A stretch of 64,000 nt of DNA from Bin87 sp034423115 (GCA_034423115.1 DAOUJD010000083.1:30705-94704); one strand, 5' to 3'; shown: positions 32,167 to 40,571, counted from the stretch's first letter. The notes: a model not told the origin generated them from the letters alone. Numbers and translations are program-made.

Positions 32167-32454
32167 ATGTCTGAGAAACGCAGGATGCCCTACGAGGAGC
32201 AGAAGCGCCGGGGCGAGGACATCTACGACGCCCAAATCCGACACCAGATCGCCCCGGAGGACGCAGGCAAGTTCGTGCTGGTGGACGTCCTGACCGGCGA
32301 CTATGAAATCGCGGACCGCTCGGTGGAGGCTCGCGTCAAGTTGCGCAAAAGACGACCCGAAGCGGTGATACACACCATGCGCCGGCACGAAACTTACGTC
32401 GTGCGTCTCCGCAGTCCGCGTCGCATCGTACGCAAGGATGGGGTAACGGGCTGA
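32167..32454 (+). CDS. Small partner protein of retropepsin-like protease (module 1)
   Basis: A 95-residue basic protein of unknown function. ATG 32167 follows GGAGGAGGGAG. It shares a clear pattern with the 61446-61706 protein: IYDAQIRHQIAPEDAGKF versus LYETKIKHLVDPQEKGKF, then GKFxxxDxxTxxY, RPEAVIHTMR versus HPDAVLHTVR. I infer a common small alpha/beta fold. In both places it is directly followed by a protease-like gene, here with TGA immediately followed by ATG, indicating coupling. It could be a substrate, an inhibitor or an adaptor for the protease. Confidence 0.68.
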   Translation: MSEKRRMPYEEQKRRGEDIYDAQIRHQIAPEDAGKFVLVDVLTGDYEIADRSVEARVKLRKRRPEAVIHTMRRHETYVVRLRSPRRIVRKDGVTG

Positions 32455-32844
32455 ATGCAGTACGGTATTGTCAACGGCGATGTTGAAGCCAACATCGTGC
32501 TCAACGTCCTGGACGACAATGATGAAAGCATCCCCATCGCCTGCATCGTTGACACTGGGGCCACCGGCGAGATGACTCTCCCGCAGTGGATTATTGACCG
32601 GCTTAACTTGCCATTGGCCGAAGACCCGGACAATATTGGCGTGACGTTGGCTGACGGTTCCAGCAGCCCAGGCAGACTGTATCTCGCGCGGGTTCTGTGG
32701 CATGACCGAATCAGAGAGGTCGAAGTCGTAAACGTGGGAACCGATCCCCTCATCGGGATGGGTTTGCTCTACGGCAACAACCTGAACATCGACGCGGTGC
32801 CCGGCGGCCTGGTGACCATTACGGAATTGCCTGATGCGTGCTGA
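32455..32844 (+). CDS. Retropepsin-like (clan AA) aspartic protease, module 1
   Basis: A 129-residue single-domain protein with the retroviral-type aspartic protease signature: ACIVDTGATGEMTLP (catalytic Asp in DTGA), a flap-like ADGSSSPG, and the second hydrophobic-hydrophobic-Gly motif DPLIGMGLLYG. Such proteins act as homodimers sharing two DTG motifs. No signal peptide or membrane segment, so it is cytoplasmic. Start ATG directly follows the stop of its partner; the next gene (NurA-like) begins 53 bp later. A paralogue with its own partner lies at 61038-61409. Proteolysis is inferred from motifs only. Confidence 0.8.
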   Translation: MQYGIVNGDVEANIVLNVLDDNDESIPIACIVDTGATGEMTLPQWIIDRLNLPLAEDPDNIGVTLADGSSSPGRLYLARVLWHDRIREVEVVNVGTDPLIGMGLLYGNNLNIDAVPGGLVTITELPDAC

Positions 32845-32897
32845 GTCTCGCCCACGAAGAAAGGCGCCCGTACCAGGTACGTTCGCACGGTAACGAC

Positions 32898-34124
32898 ATG
32901 GGGTTGGACTTCGGTCAAACTGCACGCCAGATGATGGCCGCCATGGACGGGGCGGCAAGCTCCAGACGCAATCGACGCCAACGATTCGCGGACACGCTCG
33001 ATCGCGCGCTGGCAATCTCTCCGGCGGAGGCTGCCGACCGTACCGCAGCATCGGGCCGCCGTCCGTTCGTATTCTCCCGCACCGGACCGGAGGGGCTGCT
33101 GGGCAGCCGTGAACCGTTAAGTCCGCCCGAAAACTGGGTCGCCCTTTCCGTTGACGGCTCGCACATTGATGTTGACCGGCACCTGCCGTTGCGCTGTCAT
33201 CTGATCAACCTTGGCGGTTGTGTGATCACGTATGGCGGGCAGCCGTCCTGCGATCTGTTCAGTGAGCCGACGCTGGCGGTCGACGATGCCGAGCTGTACC
33301 TGCGGCCTGAGGAGGAATCGCTGGACGAAACGCTGATTTCAGGCCAGCTCCTGGGAGCGTTGCGCACCGTGCGGGAGGTTGAGCGGCTGGCGGAAGCGGT
33401 GGACGAGTTGACAACGGACCATCCGGTGCTGGCCCTGCTGGACGGCACGCTGGCGTTCTGGGACGTGCAGCGCGGCAACTATCCCGGCTACGTGGTGGAC
33501 CACCTGATCAACCAAAGACTGCGTCCTGCCCTGGCGTGGCTGGCGGAGGCGTCCCATCCGGAACGTCCGGTTGCGGTGGCTGCCTACACGTCCAAGCCTC
33601 AGACCAGCGAGGTTGCGGGAGCGGTGCGCGTGGCCTTGTGTGGGAGAGATGCAACGGAATGTACGCGCCGTTGCAGTGCGCGACGGTCGGACCTGATGCA
33701 GTGCGACAGCGCGGCGGGGTTTGACGACCGGGAACTGTTCGACGCATTACTTGAACCGGGCCACCGCTCTCTGCTGTACCAGTCCGGGAGGTTAGCCTCG
33801 CGGTTCGCCGTCGGGCAGGCGTTGGGCGAGGAGTGGAGCCATTTCTACTACCTGCACAGCGGCACGGAGATCGGTCGCGTGGAGATTCCCGCGTGGGTGG
33901 CTGCTGATGAGCGACTGTTGGCGTTGAGCCACACCATGCTTTCCAAGCAGTGTGAACTGGGTTTCGGCTACCCGGTGGTGGTCTCCGAGGCCCATGAGCA
34001 GGCGGTGGTGACCGGCCGGGACCGGGAAGAGTTTCGCAAACTGGCGTTGATACTTATGGAACAGAAAGGCTTGCCGACGTGGGAGTCGGGCAAGACCCTG
34101 TCCAAGCGGTTGCCGTGGTTGTAG
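32898..34124 (+). CDS. NurA domain nuclease
   Basis: A 408-residue NurA family protein, a 5'-3' nuclease that in archaea resects DNA ends with the HerA translocase. The first metal-binding segment is VALSVDGSHIDVDRH, followed by ALLDGTLAFW, AYTSKPQTSEVAGAVRVALC, HRSLLYQSG, FFYL-type HFYYLHSGTEIGRVEIPAWVA, and SEAHEQAVVTGRDREEF. ATG 32898 (MGLDFGQTARQM) matches the family's usual start; a GTG at 32838 overlapping the protease stop would add 20 residues. No herA gene is in the window. The upstream protease module may be co-transcribed. Confidence 0.85.
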   Translation: MGLDFGQTARQMMAAMDGAASSRRNRRQRFADTLDRALAISPAEAADRTAASGRRPFVFSRTGPEGLLGSREPLSPPENWVALSVDGSHIDVDRHLPLRCHLINLGGCVITYGGQPSCDLFSEPTLAVDDAELYLRPEEESLDETLISGQLLGALRTVREVERLAEAVDELTTDHPVLALLDGTLAFWDVQRGNYPGYVVDHLINQRLRPALAWLAEASHPERPVAVAAYTSKPQTSEVAGAVRVALCGRDATECTRRCSARRSDLMQCDSAAGFDDRELFDALLEPGHRSLLYQSGRLASRFAVGQALGEEWSHFYYLHSGTEIGRVEIPAWVAADERLLALSHTMLSKQCELGFGYPVVVSEAHEQAVVTGRDREEFRKLALILMEQKGLPTWESGKTLSKRLPWL

Positions 34125-34162
34125 GCTATCCGCGTCAAAAAATACGCAAGAAGAGGTTAACA

Positions 34163-34648
34163 ATGGGTGAGTTGAACGATTTGGCTGAATCGGTTGCCGC
34201 TTTGCTGAAGGAGCGGGGCGATACCCTGGCGGTGTCGGAGTCCTCGTGCGGCGGTCTGATTTCCGCCGCGTTGGTGTCGATACCCGGAGCATCGGCGTAC
34301 TACGTGGGCGGCTCGGTGGTGTACACCCGAACGGCGCAGCGGGGATTACTCCAGGTGCCCGATTCGGCGATGGAAGGGCACCGGGCCAGCACCGAATACT
34401 ACGCGCTGCTGAACGCCCGGACGTCCCGGGAGATCATGGGCACCACCTGGGCGCTGGCCGAAACCGGGGCCAGTGGGCCGACGGGCAACCGGTATGGAGA
34501 CAACTACGGCCACGCCTGTTTCGGCGTCGCGGGCCCGGTGGAGCGATCCCAGACCTTGGAGACCGGAAGCCCGGAGCGTGAGGAAAACATGTGGGTGTTT
34601 GCTCGCACCGCGCTGGCCCTGCTGGAGGAAGCCATCCGGTCTGCTTGA
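34163..34648 (+). CDS. CinA C-terminal domain protein (nicotinamide-nucleotide amidohydrolase-like)
   Basis: A 161-residue CinA/PncC-like protein. The domain begins LAESVAALLKERGDTLAVSESSCGGLISAALVSIPGAS and contains YYVGGSVVYT and AETGASGP with the usual Gly-rich loop. The canonical enzyme deamidates NMN to nicotinate mononucleotide. The sequence after that (GNRYGDNYGHACFGVAGP) has an insertion compared with PncC, so the activity is inferred with caution. AAGAGGTT lies about 5 nt before ATG 34163. It follows the NurA gene by 38 bp. Confidence 0.82.
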   Translation: MGELNDLAESVAALLKERGDTLAVSESSCGGLISAALVSIPGASAYYVGGSVVYTRTAQRGLLQVPDSAMEGHRASTEYYALLNARTSREIMGTTWALAETGASGPTGNRYGDNYGHACFGVAGPVERSQTLETGSPEREENMWVFARTALALLEEAIRSA

Positions 34649-34685
34649 GCGCTGTGCCCGATAGGTGTGGGTTGGGTGTCGCGGC

Positions 34686-35957
34686 CTACGGCCGGTTGCG
34701 CTCGACGTAACGGGCGAGATCTTCGGGACTGGTGAACTGGGCAGCGGTGCGCAGGAACTCCGCCAGCGATGGACTCTGCCGCCGCAGTTGCTGCACCTGC
34801 TCCCCAATGACGCTGACGCCGGCCGCGCCGGTCGTGCCATAGGTGCCGTGGAACGCGAAATACGCCTGGTTTATCCTCCTGATCGGATAACCTTCCGACA
34901 CGAACAACCGGCGCCGTTGCTCCATGTACGCCTCAGCGCCGGCGATGTCGCCTGCCTCCAGCATTGCGTCCACCCGCTCCCGGGTGGCGCGCATTTCGGC
35001 CTGGAAGTCGAAACGAGGGGCGACTTTGGGCGGCTTATTGTGGGTGTGCGATGACGGGTCCTGATGGTCCGCGGCGGCCCGGTCGGGATCATGGGTAATA
35101 CGGGCCATCGCCAGTTGGCCGATTTCCGCCCCTGCGATGGTGGCCACCGTTTCATTCAACGTGGTGAGGTCCGGGCTGGTGAAGTACCGGCGACCCAGGG
35201 GCCTGAACCACAGCCACTGGTGGACCCACTCATGGGCGATGACCTCGACGGCGTGTTCCAACGGCACATAATTCGCGGTTATTGAGGGATACAACGCCAG
35301 GCCGCCGGTATTGACCACGAGCGCCGACCGGTCGGTTTCGTTCTCAATAAACGATTCGACGCGTTCGCGCCGGTCGTTGCCCAGAGCCGTTTGCATCAGC
35401 CCGCCTTCGATGCGTTCGATGCGATCCCGCGGGGACAGGACCAGGAAGGTGGGCGATCCGGTCAGGACGGTATCCACGGGCGGGAACACCCCGGTCCACG
35501 CCTTGAAACCCAATTCTTGGAGGCTGTCCGCGATTGCCGATTCCAACGTCTCCTCGACCCACGGTCGGAGGGCGGCCTGCGATTTCACCAGGCGGTCTCG
35601 CTCGCGCCGCAACTCCACGGCCTCGGAGCCTGGCGGGGCGGTCGATTGCGTCCCTGCCTCCAGGGTAATCAAGCGGCGGTCGATCCACCGCAACCGGTGT
35701 CCGATCTCGAAAAATCGCTCAGCCCGGGCCGCCGCCGACCTGGTATCGGGATCTTCGAGTAGCCATCGGGGGAAGTCAGACACCCGACGCGCCCATTTGT
35801 CGGGCAGGTTGGCCAACTCCCAGGCCACCACGTCGAACTGGTAGGGCGCGATGGCGATGGCGGTCGCGTCGGGGCGAAAGTCGCGGGCAAAAATCAGCAC
35901 CAGCGCCAGGGCGCACCAGGCGTATGTCCTCAGTCGCAACACGCCCTCGATCCCCAC
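34686..35957 (-). CDS. Membrane-anchored HExxH metallopeptidase-like protein
   Basis: A 423-residue protein not assigned to a named family. An N-terminal hydrophobic segment (TYAWCALALVLIFARDF) suggests membrane anchoring or export. In the middle lies AVEVIAHEWVHQWLWF, a zinc-binding HExxH, followed about 25 residues later by LNETVATIAGAEIG, which could give the Glu third ligand of a gluzincin. The C-terminal third (ATRERVDAMLEAGDIAGAEAYMEQRRRL) is helical. The start is GTG 35957. It faces the CinA-like gene tail to tail and diverges from the next small gene. Confidence 0.6.
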   Translation of the reverse strand: MGIEGVLRLRTYAWCALALVLIFARDFRPDATAIAIAPYQFDVVAWELANLPDKWARRVSDFPRWLLEDPDTRSAAARAERFFEIGHRLRWIDRRLITLEAGTQSTAPPGSEAVELRRERDRLVKSQAALRPWVEETLESAIADSLQELGFKAWTGVFPPVDTVLTGSPTFLVLSPRDRIERIEGGLMQTALGNDRRERVESFIENETDRSALVVNTGGLALYPSITANYVPLEHAVEVIAHEWVHQWLWFRPLGRRYFTSPDLTTLNETVATIAGAEIGQLAMARITHDPDRAAADHQDPSSHTHNKPPKVAPRFDFQAEMRATRERVDAMLEAGDIAGAEAYMEQRRRLFVSEGYPIRRINQAYFAFHGTYGTTGAAGVSVIGEQVQQLRRQSPSLAEFLRTAAQFTSPEDLARYVERNRP

Positions 35958-36042
35958 GATGGAGGGCCAGCGTTGTTCGGCAGGCGGGACGCGTCGTTCC
36001 CACCAGACCGTATTGGGCGCGCGCTGTGTGCTCTCGTGGTTA

Positions 36043-36051
36043 TGCTAAAAT
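36043..36051 (+). promoter_or_regulatory. Extended -10 element TGCTAAAAT
   Basis: Same nonamer as at 53363. It lies 52 bp before the 36103 start and may drive the small gene and the dehydratase/SDR operon after it. Confidence 0.45.
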
Positions 36052-36102
36052 CCCCGAACAAATAATAACAAGCGGACACACTGGTCGGAGGTGCGTTGCG
36101 GC

Positions 36103-36402
36103 ATGACCACCATCACCACTCAAGCCAGCGACGACGACTTTAACAGGGTAGAGCAGGGCATCGACTGGATCGAGCGGCTCGAAGGGATACGGGCGCGACA
36201 GGACCGGGAATCGGCAACCGAGGAAACGGTCCAGTACGTGGAGAGGCTGCGGCAAGCGGTTACCGCCCTGGCCGGCGACATGGCGCCACACCAGTTGGCG
36301 TCCACGCACGGGCCGGAGGTCGCGTACCTTGTTGACAGCATCAGGGACTCGGAGATCACCGACCCCTGGACTGAATACCTGCTGCCGTCCCTGGTTTCTT
36401 GA
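36103..36402 (+). CDS. Small acidic hypothetical protein
   Basis: A 99-residue protein, mostly helical, of unknown family (DDDFNRVEQGIDWIERLEGIRARQ, ESATEETVQYVERLRQAV). ATG 36103 has GGAGG about 11 nt upstream; a GTG at 36091 abuts that site. No membrane segment or motif. It precedes the dehydratase pair by 92 bp and may or may not belong to that operon. Confidence 0.5.
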   Translation: MTTITTQASDDDFNRVEQGIDWIERLEGIRARQDRESATEETVQYVERLRQAVTALAGDMAPHQLASTHGPEVAYLVDSIRDSEITDPWTEYLLPSLVS

Positions 36403-36494
36403 CACCAGCCTAACCTAGGGACATAATGCCGTCTGCTTAAATTTATGATTTTCAATAATGTCGTTGCCCACGACGGCTTAATCGGAGGCCCACA

Positions 36495-36941
36495 TTGTCC
36501 ACCAACTCGTTCACCCTAACCGATGAAATGCGCGAACAGTCCATCGGCGTGGAAAGCGAGCCGGTATCCATGGCGATTGAGCAGGGCCACATCGCGCGGT
36601 TCGCGGAGGCCATCGGCGACGACAACCCGGCATATACGGTGGGGACGCCCGAAACCGGCGGGATTGTCGCTCCACCCACCTTCCTGCGGGCGATCAGGGA
36701 CATCAGGCCGGAACTGCCCTTTGAAATACCGTTCACTCGCCTGCTCGACGGGGGCAGTGATTGGGAGTATTTTGACCACGTGCGGCCTGGCGATACCATC
36801 ACAGCGGTGGGTCGCGTTGAGGACATACGGGAACGGAACGGCAGCATCGGGCAAATGCTCATCGCGACGATCAAATTCACCTATCGCAACCAGCATGATG
36901 CCATCGTCGCCACTCAAACCAGCACTTCGATACGCTACTGA
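36495..36941 (+). CDS. FAS1-like/MaoC N-type dehydratase subunit
   Basis: A 148-residue hotdog-fold protein of the MaoC N-terminal (FAS1-like) dehydratase type. It contains VSMAIEQGHIARFAEAIGDDNPAY, VAPPTFLRAI, and RLLDGGSDWEYFDHVRPGDTITAVGRV, as in HadA/HadC-type non-catalytic subunits of (3R)-hydroxyacyl dehydratases. The next gene supplies the catalytic-type partner. The start is TTG 36495, with GGAGG 7 nt upstream. Likely a heterodimeric acyl-CoA or acyl-ACP hydratase; which direction and substrate cannot be told. Confidence 0.82.
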   Translation: MSTNSFTLTDEMREQSIGVESEPVSMAIEQGHIARFAEAIGDDNPAYTVGTPETGGIVAPPTFLRAIRDIRPELPFEIPFTRLLDGGSDWEYFDHVRPGDTITAVGRVEDIRERNGSIGQMLIATIKFTYRNQHDAIVATQTSTSIRY

Positions 36942-36965
36942 TCAACCCAACATCTGAGGGATATC

Positions 36966-37400
36966 ATGGCCGAACAGATCTATTTCGAGGATATCAGCGA
37001 AGGGATGGAGATTCCCGCGGAGGTACGCAATCCCACCCCTCGCCAACTGGTCCAGTACGCCGGCGCATCCGGCGACTTCTACGAGATCCACTACGACAGG
37101 AACTACGCCCGAAACAACGGCCTCAAGGACATCATCATCCACGGCGCGCTGAAGAACGCCATGCTGGGAGCCTACGTAACCGGATGGGCCGGGCCAGCCG
37201 GTGTCCTGCAGCGGCTGACGGTGCAATACCGCGGCATGGATTACCCGGACGAACCCATCACCGCCAAGGGGCGCGTTACCCGCGTGTACCAGGAGGGCCA
37301 GCGGAACCTGGTGGACTGCACCATCTGGCTGGAGAACCCCGAGGGCCAGCAGACCACCCCGGGTACGGCCACCGTTGCCTTGCCCAGCCGCTCCGATTAG
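36966..37400 (+). CDS. MaoC-like acyl dehydratase (catalytic-type subunit)
   Basis: A 144-residue hotdog hydratase. The catalytic Asp and His are visible in YAGASGDFYEIHYD (D-x4-H), followed by the Gly-containing IIHGALKNAMLG that closes the site, and GVLQRLTVQYRGMDYP. It begins 25 bp after the FAS1-like subunit and is followed 37 bp later by an SDR gene. The pair resembles HadAB-type (3R)-hydroxyacyl-thioester dehydratases; with the SDRs it could form two steps of a beta-oxidation-like or degradative route. Confidence 0.86.
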   Translation: MAEQIYFEDISEGMEIPAEVRNPTPRQLVQYAGASGDFYEIHYDRNYARNNGLKDIIIHGALKNAMLGAYVTGWAGPAGVLQRLTVQYRGMDYPDEPITAKGRVTRVYQEGQRNLVDCTIWLENPEGQQTTPGTATVALPSRSD

Positions 37401-37437
37401 GCACGTCGAAACATCTACCCAAAGGACTCAATTTACA

Positions 37438-38370
37438 ATGCCCAACAATCTGGAAGGAAAGGTAGCCATCGTCACCGGCGCGGGCCGAGGCATTGGCCGC
37501 GGCATCGCCAAGCTGATGGCTGAGGAAGGCGCCAGCGTGGTCGTCTGTGACCTGGGTGGCAACGTGGATGGCACCGGACAGGACGTATCGGTGGCCCAAC
37601 AGGTGGTCAATGAGATCACCGAGGCCGGTGGCAAGGCCGTCGCCTGCACCGAATCGGTGGTGACCATGGACGGCGGCGAACAGATCGTGCAGACCGCCAT
37701 CGACAACTTCGGCCGCCTGGACATTGTGGTCACCTGCGCCGGCATCCTGCGGGACCGCATGGTCTTCAACATGACCGAACAGGAGTGGGACGACGTGATC
37801 GCCGTCCACCTCAAGGGCACGTTCACCGTGGTCAAGAACGCCTGCATCCTGTTTCGGCAGCAGCGTTCCGGTCGCGTCATCACGTTCAGCAGCGAGTCGG
37901 GCCTGGTAGGCAACAGCGGACAGGCCAACTACGGCGCGGCCAAGAGCGGCATCGCCGGATTCACCAAGGTGGTGGCCAAGGACATGGGCCGCTACGGAGT
38001 GACGGCCAACGCCATTGCGCCCCGGGCGACTACCCGCATGATCGGGTCGATTCCCGACACCGCTGCCGAGATCCGGGCCCGCGGCGGCGTGGCCTCTATT
38101 TCGGATTCTTCGGGCGACGACAACATCCGCGACCTGGATCCGGACGCCGTTGCGCCCTTCGTCTGCTACCTGGCCTCCGACTACGCGGCCAACGTGAACG
38201 GCCAGACGTTCTTGGTTTACGGCGACACCATTTCGCTGGTGTCCCAGCCCCGTCCCGAGCGCGCCATCTGGACCGAGGAGGGCCACTGGGACATGGACGA
38301 ACTTTCGCACCGCGCCCGCAACTACCTGACGGCGGGGATATCCAATCCGGCGCCGGCGCAAACCCGATAG
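37438..38370 (+). CDS. SDR family oxidoreductase, tandem copy 1
   Basis: A 310-residue short-chain dehydrogenase. The cofactor motif is VTGAGRGIGRG, with an acidic VCDLGGNVDGTG after beta 2 that is longer than in most SDRs and typical of multifunctional-enzyme-type 3-hydroxyacyl-CoA dehydrogenases. The catalytic Ser, Tyr and Lys appear in TFSSESG and QANYGAAKSG, and NAG is CAG. ATG 37438 starts MPNNLEGK. It is closely related to the next gene and shares its operon with acyl dehydratases, favouring a hydroxyacyl-thioester substrate. Confidence 0.9.
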   Translation: MPNNLEGKVAIVTGAGRGIGRGIAKLMAEEGASVVVCDLGGNVDGTGQDVSVAQQVVNEITEAGGKAVACTESVVTMDGGEQIVQTAIDNFGRLDIVVTCAGILRDRMVFNMTEQEWDDVIAVHLKGTFTVVKNACILFRQQRSGRVITFSSESGLVGNSGQANYGAAKSGIAGFTKVVAKDMGRYGVTANAIAPRATTRMIGSIPDTAAEIRARGGVASISDSSGDDNIRDLDPDAVAPFVCYLASDYAANVNGQTFLVYGDTISLVSQPRPERAIWTEEGHWDMDELSHRARNYLTAGISNPAPAQTR

Positions 38371-38374
38371 CATC

Positions 38375-38402
38375 GTAGGGGCGAATAATTATTCGCCCCT
38401 AC
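38375..38402. repeat. Perfect 28-bp palindrome between the two SDR genes
   Basis: A self-complementary sequence with arms GTAGGGGCGAATAA and TTATTCGCCCCTAC, starting 4 bp after the first SDR stop and ending 22 bp before the second SDR start. Same family as 47564-47592 and 55479-55506. It may stabilise or attenuate the operon mRNA, or be a mobile short repeat. Confidence 0.75.
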
Positions 38403-38424
38403 ACCTCACAAGGACTGAACGATA

Positions 38425-39336
38425 ATGCCCCTACTAGAAGACAAGGTAGCAATCGTAACCGGAGCCGGCCGCGGCATCGGGAGAGGCGTCGCCAAGCTGA
38501 TGGCGCAGGAGGGCGCGAGCGTCGTCGTCTGCGACCTGGGCGTCAACGTTGACGGCACCGGCGCGGACATATCGGTGGCCCAGCAGGTGGTCAACGAGAT
38601 CAAGGAGGACGGCGGCAACGCCGTGGCCTGCACCGAATCCGTGGCCACCATGGACGGCGGCGAAAAGATCGTCCAGACCGCCGTGGACAATTTCGGCAAG
38701 CTGGACATTGTAGTCACGGTGGCGGGCATCCTGCGCGACCGCATGGTTTTCAACATGACCGAGCAGGAGTGGGACGACGTGATCGCCGTTCACCTCAAGG
38801 GCACGTTCACCGTGGTCAAGCACGCCAGCATCCTGTTCCGGCAACAGCGTTCGGGGCGCATCATCACGTTCAGCAGCACGTCGGGACTCTACGGCAACAG
38901 CGGCCAGGCCAACTACGGCGCGGCCAAGGACGGCATCGCCGGATTCACCCGGGTGTGCGCCCGCGACCTGGGACGCTACGGCGTAACGGCCAACGCGATT
39001 TCACCCTCCGCCAGCACCCGCATGACCACCAGCGTACCGGACGAGGCGCGCGCGCTGCGTTCGGCCCGGGGCATCGCAGCCGGCGGCAGTCTCCGCGGCG
39101 AGGCGGAGGACGTAGCGCCGATGGTCACCTGGCTTGCGTCCGACGAAGCGGCCCACGTGAACGGCCACGTATTCCACGTCACGGGCGGTCTGGTCACGCT
39201 GCTCAACGAGCCGGAGCCGGTCAAGACCATCCGGAAGCAGGGACGCTGGAGCGTGGATGAACTCGCCGGTGTGTTCCCGGCCACCATCGGCATCGAACTG
39301 TACAATCCGGCGCCCGCGCCGCCGCCCAGCGCATAG
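38425..39336 (+). CDS. SDR family oxidoreductase, tandem copy 2
   Basis: A 303-residue paralogue of the preceding SDR, near-identical through the first two thirds: VTGAGRGIGRGVAKLMAQEGA, VVCDLGVNVDGTGAD, FSSTSGLYGNSGQANYGAAKDG. It diverges after NAISPSASTRMTTS. Catalytic Ser-Tyr-Lys are intact. The motif AGIL keeps the NAG-equivalent as VAGIL. The diverged C-terminal part forms the substrate pocket in SDRs, so the pair probably handles different substrates. Confidence 0.9.
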   Translation: MPLLEDKVAIVTGAGRGIGRGVAKLMAQEGASVVVCDLGVNVDGTGADISVAQQVVNEIKEDGGNAVACTESVATMDGGEKIVQTAVDNFGKLDIVVTVAGILRDRMVFNMTEQEWDDVIAVHLKGTFTVVKHASILFRQQRSGRIITFSSTSGLYGNSGQANYGAAKDGIAGFTRVCARDLGRYGVTANAISPSASTRMTTSVPDEARALRSARGIAAGGSLRGEAEDVAPMVTWLASDEAAHVNGHVFHVTGGLVTLLNEPEPVKTIRKQGRWSVDELAGVFPATIGIELYNPAPAPPPSA

Positions 39337-39391
39337 GTGCGCTACACGCGCGAGGCAGCGATTTCCACCAGGCAGGAAGGAGTCAACGAAA

Positions 39392-40546
39392 ATGTTCAAG
39401 AGTTTCAGCGCATCATACGCCGGCCACGTCGTGGACGATAATCTCGGCCTGGAAGGGACGCCCGCCAACGACCGTTGGTATTCAAAGGATGAATTGGCCA
39501 GTGTTTTTGACTGGGCTTTGGACATCTCCAAGCACCTGGAGGCGCACGGCTACGACGAGTTCTGGATGGCGGAGCACCACTTCCAACCTGAAGGATACGA
39601 GTGCATCCCCAACCTGATCATGCTGGGGCTGTACCTGGCCTGCAACACCGAACGGTTGAAGTACGGTTGCGGCTTCAACATCACGCCCATGTGGCATCCG
39701 CTGCGGCTGGCCGAGGACTTCGCAATGGCCGACATCCTGTCCGGCGGGCGCATCATTTTCGGCGTAGGTCGCGGTTATCACTCCCGCGAGGTGGAGACCT
39801 TCGGTTCGCCAATGTTCGACGGCGACGCCAACCGCGACATGTTCGAGGAACAGGTTGAGGTCATGGTGAAGGCCTTCAGCCAGGAGTCATTCTCCCACGA
39901 AGGCAAGCACTACAAGATACCGGCCGAGGTCCCCTACCGGGGTTACACGCTGGAGAAACTGAGCCTGGTGCCCCGGCCCATGCAGGATCCCGTGGAGATC
40001 TGGCAGCCGCTGGTGTCCGGCAACCCCAAGGGTGTGGACTTCATGGCCCGGATCGGCATCAAGGCGATGGTGGCGAATACGCCAGAGCCGACTCGGCACG
40101 ATCGTCTGACCATGTACCAGCAGGCGGCCGCACAGTACGGCCGTGAATTGGAACTCGGCGAGGATATCGCCCTAGGTTACCGGTTCTTCCTGGGCAGGAA
40201 TCGGGAAGAGGCCATCAAGGAAGCCCGTCCTTACTTTGAGGAGGCGATGAAGTTCGCCGCGCCGCTGGGTCTCATGGCCCTTCAACCGGAGCAGATCGAG
40301 GCGGTGGCCAACCCCGGCCTGCGTCGGGGAGTGGAACTTCCCACGTTGGAAGGCGCGGTGGAGAGCGGCGCTTGGCTCTGCGGCTCGCCCGACGACATCA
40401 TCAACACCCTGAAAGAGGACGAGGCAAGGTATCCCGGCGTGGAGCGCATCAACCTCGGTTCGGTCATGGGCATGCCCCGCGAGATATTCAAGGACCAATT
40501 GGCGCGGTTCTCCCAGGATGTGATGCCGGCTTTCAACACCAACTGA
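39392..40546 (+). CDS. LLM class flavin-dependent oxidoreductase
   Basis: A 384-residue luciferase-like (bacterial LLM) monooxygenase. Visible segments: EAHGYDEFWMAEHHFQPEGYE (the conserved WxxEHH), FNITPMWHPLRLAEDFAMADILSGGRIIFGVGRGYHSREVETFG, and WQPLVSGNPKGVDFMARIGI. Such enzymes use reduced FMN or F420 to oxygenate or oxidise organic substrates; SAR202-type Chloroflexota are known for many of them. ATG 39392 has GGAAGGAG about 7-13 nt upstream. Last gene of the operon, followed by a strong terminator. Confidence 0.9.
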   Translation: MFKSFSASYAGHVVDDNLGLEGTPANDRWYSKDELASVFDWALDISKHLEAHGYDEFWMAEHHFQPEGYECIPNLIMLGLYLACNTERLKYGCGFNITPMWHPLRLAEDFAMADILSGGRIIFGVGRGYHSREVETFGSPMFDGDANRDMFEEQVEVMVKAFSQESFSHEGKHYKIPAEVPYRGYTLEKLSLVPRPMQDPVEIWQPLVSGNPKGVDFMARIGIKAMVANTPEPTRHDRLTMYQQAAAQYGRELELGEDIALGYRFFLGRNREEAIKEARPYFEEAMKFAAPLGLMALQPEQIEAVANPGLRRGVELPTLEGAVESGAWLCGSPDDIINTLKEDEARYPGVERINLGSVMGMPREIFKDQLARFSQDVMPAFNTN

Positions 40547-40571
40547 CCAACCAACGGGATTAGAAATTAAT

